Shown here: piece after piece, positions 16,108 through 18,598 of the stretch
How the letters are laid out: every line of letters begins with the position of its first letter
How positions within the stretch are numbered: the first letter of the stretch is position 1
Source of the DNA: Tannerella sp.
GTDB lineage: Bacteria > Bacteroidota > Bacteroidia > Bacteroidales > Tannerellaceae
Assembly (NCBI GenBank): GCA_031283785.1
Contig: JAITBC010000334.1
Coordinates: 1-18,598, forward strand
Direction of reading: 5' to 3'
DNA: 18,598 bases
Program-made: the position numbers and the translations under genes
Notes under the pieces: model-generated
What the model was told of the DNA's origin: nothing
What the model saw: only the letters and a program-made list of their open reading frames with translations
Databases searched by the model: none

Positions 16108-16164
16108 AAAAAACTTTTTTCATCCGTACGTGCTTGGAAATCCGGAATTTTCATGTAATTTTGC
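16108..16164 (+). repeat. 57-bp promoter repeat, lon copy
   Basis: This is the plus-strand partner of 11357-11413, with 55 of 57 bases identical and no gap. It ends at the -7 box of lon in the same register as in the thrS copy. The flanking bases (CC before, GCCTTC after) are unrelated to those of the thrS copy. Confidence 0.95.
16134..16163 (+). promoter_or_regulatory. Bacteroidota-type promoter for lon
   Basis: TTG at 16134-16136, a 19-bp spacer and TAATTTTG at 16156-16163 match the consensus. The start site would be near 16170, 17 nt before the ATG. Boxes and spacer are the same as at thrS except for the last spacer base. Confidence 0.85.
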
Positions 16165-16186
16165 GCCTTCTATAAAGTAATATTAT

Positions 16187-18598
16187 ATGAATAAAAAGAA
16201 CGCTGTTAAAATATATACGCAGGAATCACTTGAGGATATTGACGAAACAATTATAGCGGTACCTATTCTGATGGAATGCGATAAAGACGAAGATTTTTCC
16301 GACGGCGTAGAAAAAGTTGGTGACACGCTACCGATATTGCCTCTCCGGAATATGGTTTTTTTTCCTGGTGTAGCAATGCCTGTCATTGCAGGCAGGGCAA
16401 AGTCGATGCGCCTTATTCGTGATGCTGTTAAAAAGAAGACGCTCATAGGCGTCTGCTGCCAGAAAGACCCGGCAAATGAAGATCCTGGTTTTGACGATCT
16501 GTATAATGTGGGGGCGATAGCGGAAATTATGCGTGTGCTTGAATTGCCGGACGGTACTACAACGGTAATCTTACAAGGCAAGAAACGCTTCTCGCTGAAA
16601 GCTATCACAGAAATGGAACCGTATCTTACCGGCAAAATCGAACAGTTGGAAGATACCCGTCCCAAAAAGCAGGACCGCGAGCTGGAGGCACTTGCTTCAA
16701 CCATAAAAGACCTGACAATAAAAATATTGTCGTCGACAACAGAGCCTCCGCGGGATTTGATTTTCTCAATACGTAACAATCAGAATATTCTTTATCTGAT
16801 TAATTTCGCATCGTGTAATATTGTCATGGAAGCGGGAGTAAAACAGGAACTTCTGGCCATCAACGACCTGAAAGACCGCGCCTATCGCTTGCTGTTTATC
16901 CTGAACCGCGAATATCAGTTGATAGAACTGAAAGCGTCTATACAGATGAAAACGCATGAAGACATAAACAAGCAACAAAAAGAATATTTCCTCCAGCAAC
17001 AGATAAAAGCGATCCAAAAAGAACTTGGTAGTGACAATATTAATGACATTGAGATCAGTGAGTTACGCGAAAAAGCGAAAAAGAAAAAGTGGACGAAAGA
17101 GGTGGGTGGAATATTTGAAAAAGAGATTATCAAACTCGAACGGCTGAATCCGCAATCTCCCGACTATTCCGTACAGATGCAATATGTACAGACGATCGTA
17201 AACCTGCCGTGGGGCGAATATAGCACAGACAATTTCAATCTGAAGCGCGCCGAACGGATACTGAATCGTGACCATTACGGGATGGATAAAGTAAAAGAGC
17301 GTATCGTCGAACATCTGGCGGTGCTTAAGCTGAAGAATGATCTGCGTTCGCCTATTATCTGTCTTTACGGCCCTCCGGGAGTTGGCAAGACCTCGCTTGG
17401 TAAATCCATCGCCGAAGCATTGAACCGGAAATATGTGCGGATTTCGTTGGGCGGGCTTCACGACGAAGCGGAGATACGCGGTCACAGGCGTACATATATA
17501 GGTGCAATGTTAGGGCGTATAATCGACAGTATTAAGAAAGCCGGAACGTTGAATCCCGTGTTCGTCCTGGATGAAATAGATAAAGTCGGCAATGATTTCA
17601 AGGGCGATCCGGCATCGGCATTGCTGGAAGTTCTTGATCCGGAACAGAACGAACATTTCCATGATAACTATTTGGATATAGATTACGATTTGAGCAAGGT
17701 GATGTTTATCGCTACCGCCAATAACCTGAATACGATTTCGCAGCCGTTGTCGGATCGTATGGAGCTTATTGAAGTGAGCGGGTACATAACCGAAGAAAAA
17801 ATGCAGATAGCATTGAAACATCTCATACCTAAGCAGGTAAATGCTCACGGCTTATCGGCGGAAAAAATAAAATTCGACAAACATGCCGTAAGCCTTATTA
17901 TTGCTTCGTATACGCGTGAAAGCGGCGTGCGCGAACTGGAGAAAAAAATTGCAAAAGTGCTGCGTAAGGTAGCGCGTAAGATCGCATCGAACGAAGATAT
18001 ACCGTCTGTCATCACGCCCGCGCTTGTCCGCGAATATCTCGGCATCGAAAAATATACCCCGGACAAATATCAGGGAAATGAGTATGCGGGCGTTGTAACA
18101 GGGTTGGCGTGGACGGCTGTCGGCGGAGAAATTCTTTTTGTCGAAACGAGCCTGAGTAAAAGTAAAAACCATAAACTTACCGTAACGGGTAATCTGGGAG
18201 ATGTGATGAAAGAATCTGCCGTTATCGCGCTGGAATATGTACGTTCGCATGCCGGTATACTTGGGATAGACGAATCGTTGTTTGAAGATATGAGCGTCCA
18301 TATTCACGTCCCTGAAGGCGCTATTCCCAAAGACGGCCCGAGCGCGGGGATTACAATGGTTACTTCCCTTGTCTCCGCTTTCACTAAACGCAAAGCACGC
18401 AAGAATCTTGCCATGACGGGCGAGATAACATTGCGGGGGAAAGTCCTCCCCGTCGGCGGTATTAAGGAAAAAATACTGGCGGCCAAACGTGCCGGAATAA
18501 AATATATCATCCTGTCGGATGAAAATAAGAAAGACATCGGCGAAATAAAACAGGAATACCTGAAAGGATTGGCTTTTACTTATGTGTCGGACGTAATG
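16187..18598 (+). CDS. lon: ATP-dependent Lon protease (partial, C-terminus beyond window)
   Basis: An open frame of 804 codons from the ATG at 16187 to the window end without a stop. Domains in order: an acidic N-terminal extension (1-45), the substrate-binding LON domain (about 47-245, starting [14 protein letters not shown]), a coiled region (about 250-345), the AAA+ module with Walker A GPPGVGKT (395-402), Walker B VFVLDEID (458-465) and [19 protein letters not shown] (422-440), and the serine-lysine protease domain with Ser719 in PKDGPSAG and Lys762 in [14 protein letters not shown], 43 residues apart as in E. coli Lon. Lon degrades misfolded and regulatory proteins in the cytoplasm. Only the extreme C-terminus should be missing. 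Its promoter lies in the 57-bp repeat shared with thrS, so coordinated control is suggested. Confidence 0.98.
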   Translation, partial: MNKKNAVKIYTQESLEDIDETIIAVPILMECDKDEDFSDGVEKVGDTLPILPLRNMVFFPGVAMPVIAGRAKSMRLIRDAVKKKTLIGVCCQKDPANEDPGFDDLYNVGAIAEIMRVLELPDGTTTVILQGKKRFSLKAITEMEPYLTGKIEQLEDTRPKKQDRELEALASTIKDLTIKILSSTTEPPRDLIFSIRNNQNILYLINFASCNIVMEAGVKQELLAINDLKDRAYRLLFILNREYQLIELKASIQMKTHEDINKQQKEYFLQQQIKAIQKELGSDNINDIEISELREKAKKKKWTKEVGGIFEKEIIKLERLNPQSPDYSVQMQYVQTIVNLPWGEYSTDNFNLKRAERILNRDHYGMDKVKERIVEHLAVLKLKNDLRSPIICLYGPPGVGKTSLGKSIAEALNRKYVRISLGGLHDEAEIRGHRRTYIGAMLGRIIDSIKKAGTLNPVFVLDEIDKVGNDFKGDPASALLEVLDPEQNEHFHDNYLDIDYDLSKVMFIATANNLNTISQPLSDRMELIEVSGYITEEKMQIALKHLIPKQVNAHGLSAEKIKFDKHAVSLIIASYTRESGVRELEKKIAKVLRKVARKIASNEDIPSVITPALVREYLGIEKYTPDKYQGNEYAGVVTGLAWTAVGGEILFVETSLSKSKNHKLTVTGNLGDVMKESAVIALEYVRSHAGILGIDESLFEDMSVHIHVPEGAIPKDGPSAGITMVTSLVSAFTKRKARKNLAMTGEITLRGKVLPVGGIKEKILAAKRAGIKYIILSDENKKDIGEIKQEYLKGLAFTYVSDVM

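Noticed and set aside
16183..18537. Several minus-strand open frames of 70-198 codons opposite lon
   Set aside because: All overlap the conserved lon coding sequence and read as low-quality reverse translations of it.

Overview
The window looks like chromosomal DNA from a member of the Bacteroidales (phylum Bacteroidota). The evidence is repeated Bacteroidota-type promoters (a -33 TTTG or TTG box, a 19-20 bp spacer, then TAnnTTTG), near absence of Shine-Dalgarno sequences, A/Q signal-peptide junctions, the gene order thrS-infC-rpmI-rplT, and a candidate Bacteroidales-1/6S-like RNA directly after rplT. The genus cannot be fixed from sequence alone. Almost every gene belongs to a recognisable family; there is no phage, transposase, CRISPR array, tRNA or rRNA.

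Layout. (1) 1-1801, minus strand: the end of a uronate/pectin catabolic cluster, kduI followed by a DUF4861 lipoprotein gene cut by the window edge. (2) 1975-4008, plus strand: a two-gene unit encoding an unusual HxGH nucleotidyltransferase fused to a GHMP-kinase-like domain, then rmlA (dTDP-glucose synthesis). (3) 4227-5390, plus: an OmpA-family outer membrane protein with its own promoter and a strong terminator. (4) 5538-7690, plus: an LsrF-like class I aldolase, then a fusion of a Cof-type HAD phosphatase with a hotdog thioesterase. (5) 7688-11324, minus: thrS-infC-rpmI-rplT, then a structured noncoding RNA with its own promoter and terminator. (6) 11465-16002, minus: a polyprenyl-phosphate sugar-1-phosphate transferase, ruvX, def, and a large secreted TPR protein. 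(7) 16187-18598, plus: lon protease, cut by the window end.

Two themes stand out. Envelope sugar metabolism appears twice (rmlA with the nucleotidyltransferase fusion, and the priming sugar transferase). Growth and proteostasis genes dominate the right half: thrS, infC, two ribosomal proteins, deformylase, lon and a possible RNA polymerase-binding RNA. The most striking unexplained signal links this second theme: the promoters of thrS and lon, 4.7 kb apart and facing outward, lie in a 57-bp sequence repeated in inverted orientation with only two mismatches. I see no clear new multi-gene defence or mobile system. The duplicated promoter element and the nucleotidyltransferase/GHMP fusion are the best candidates for something undescribed.
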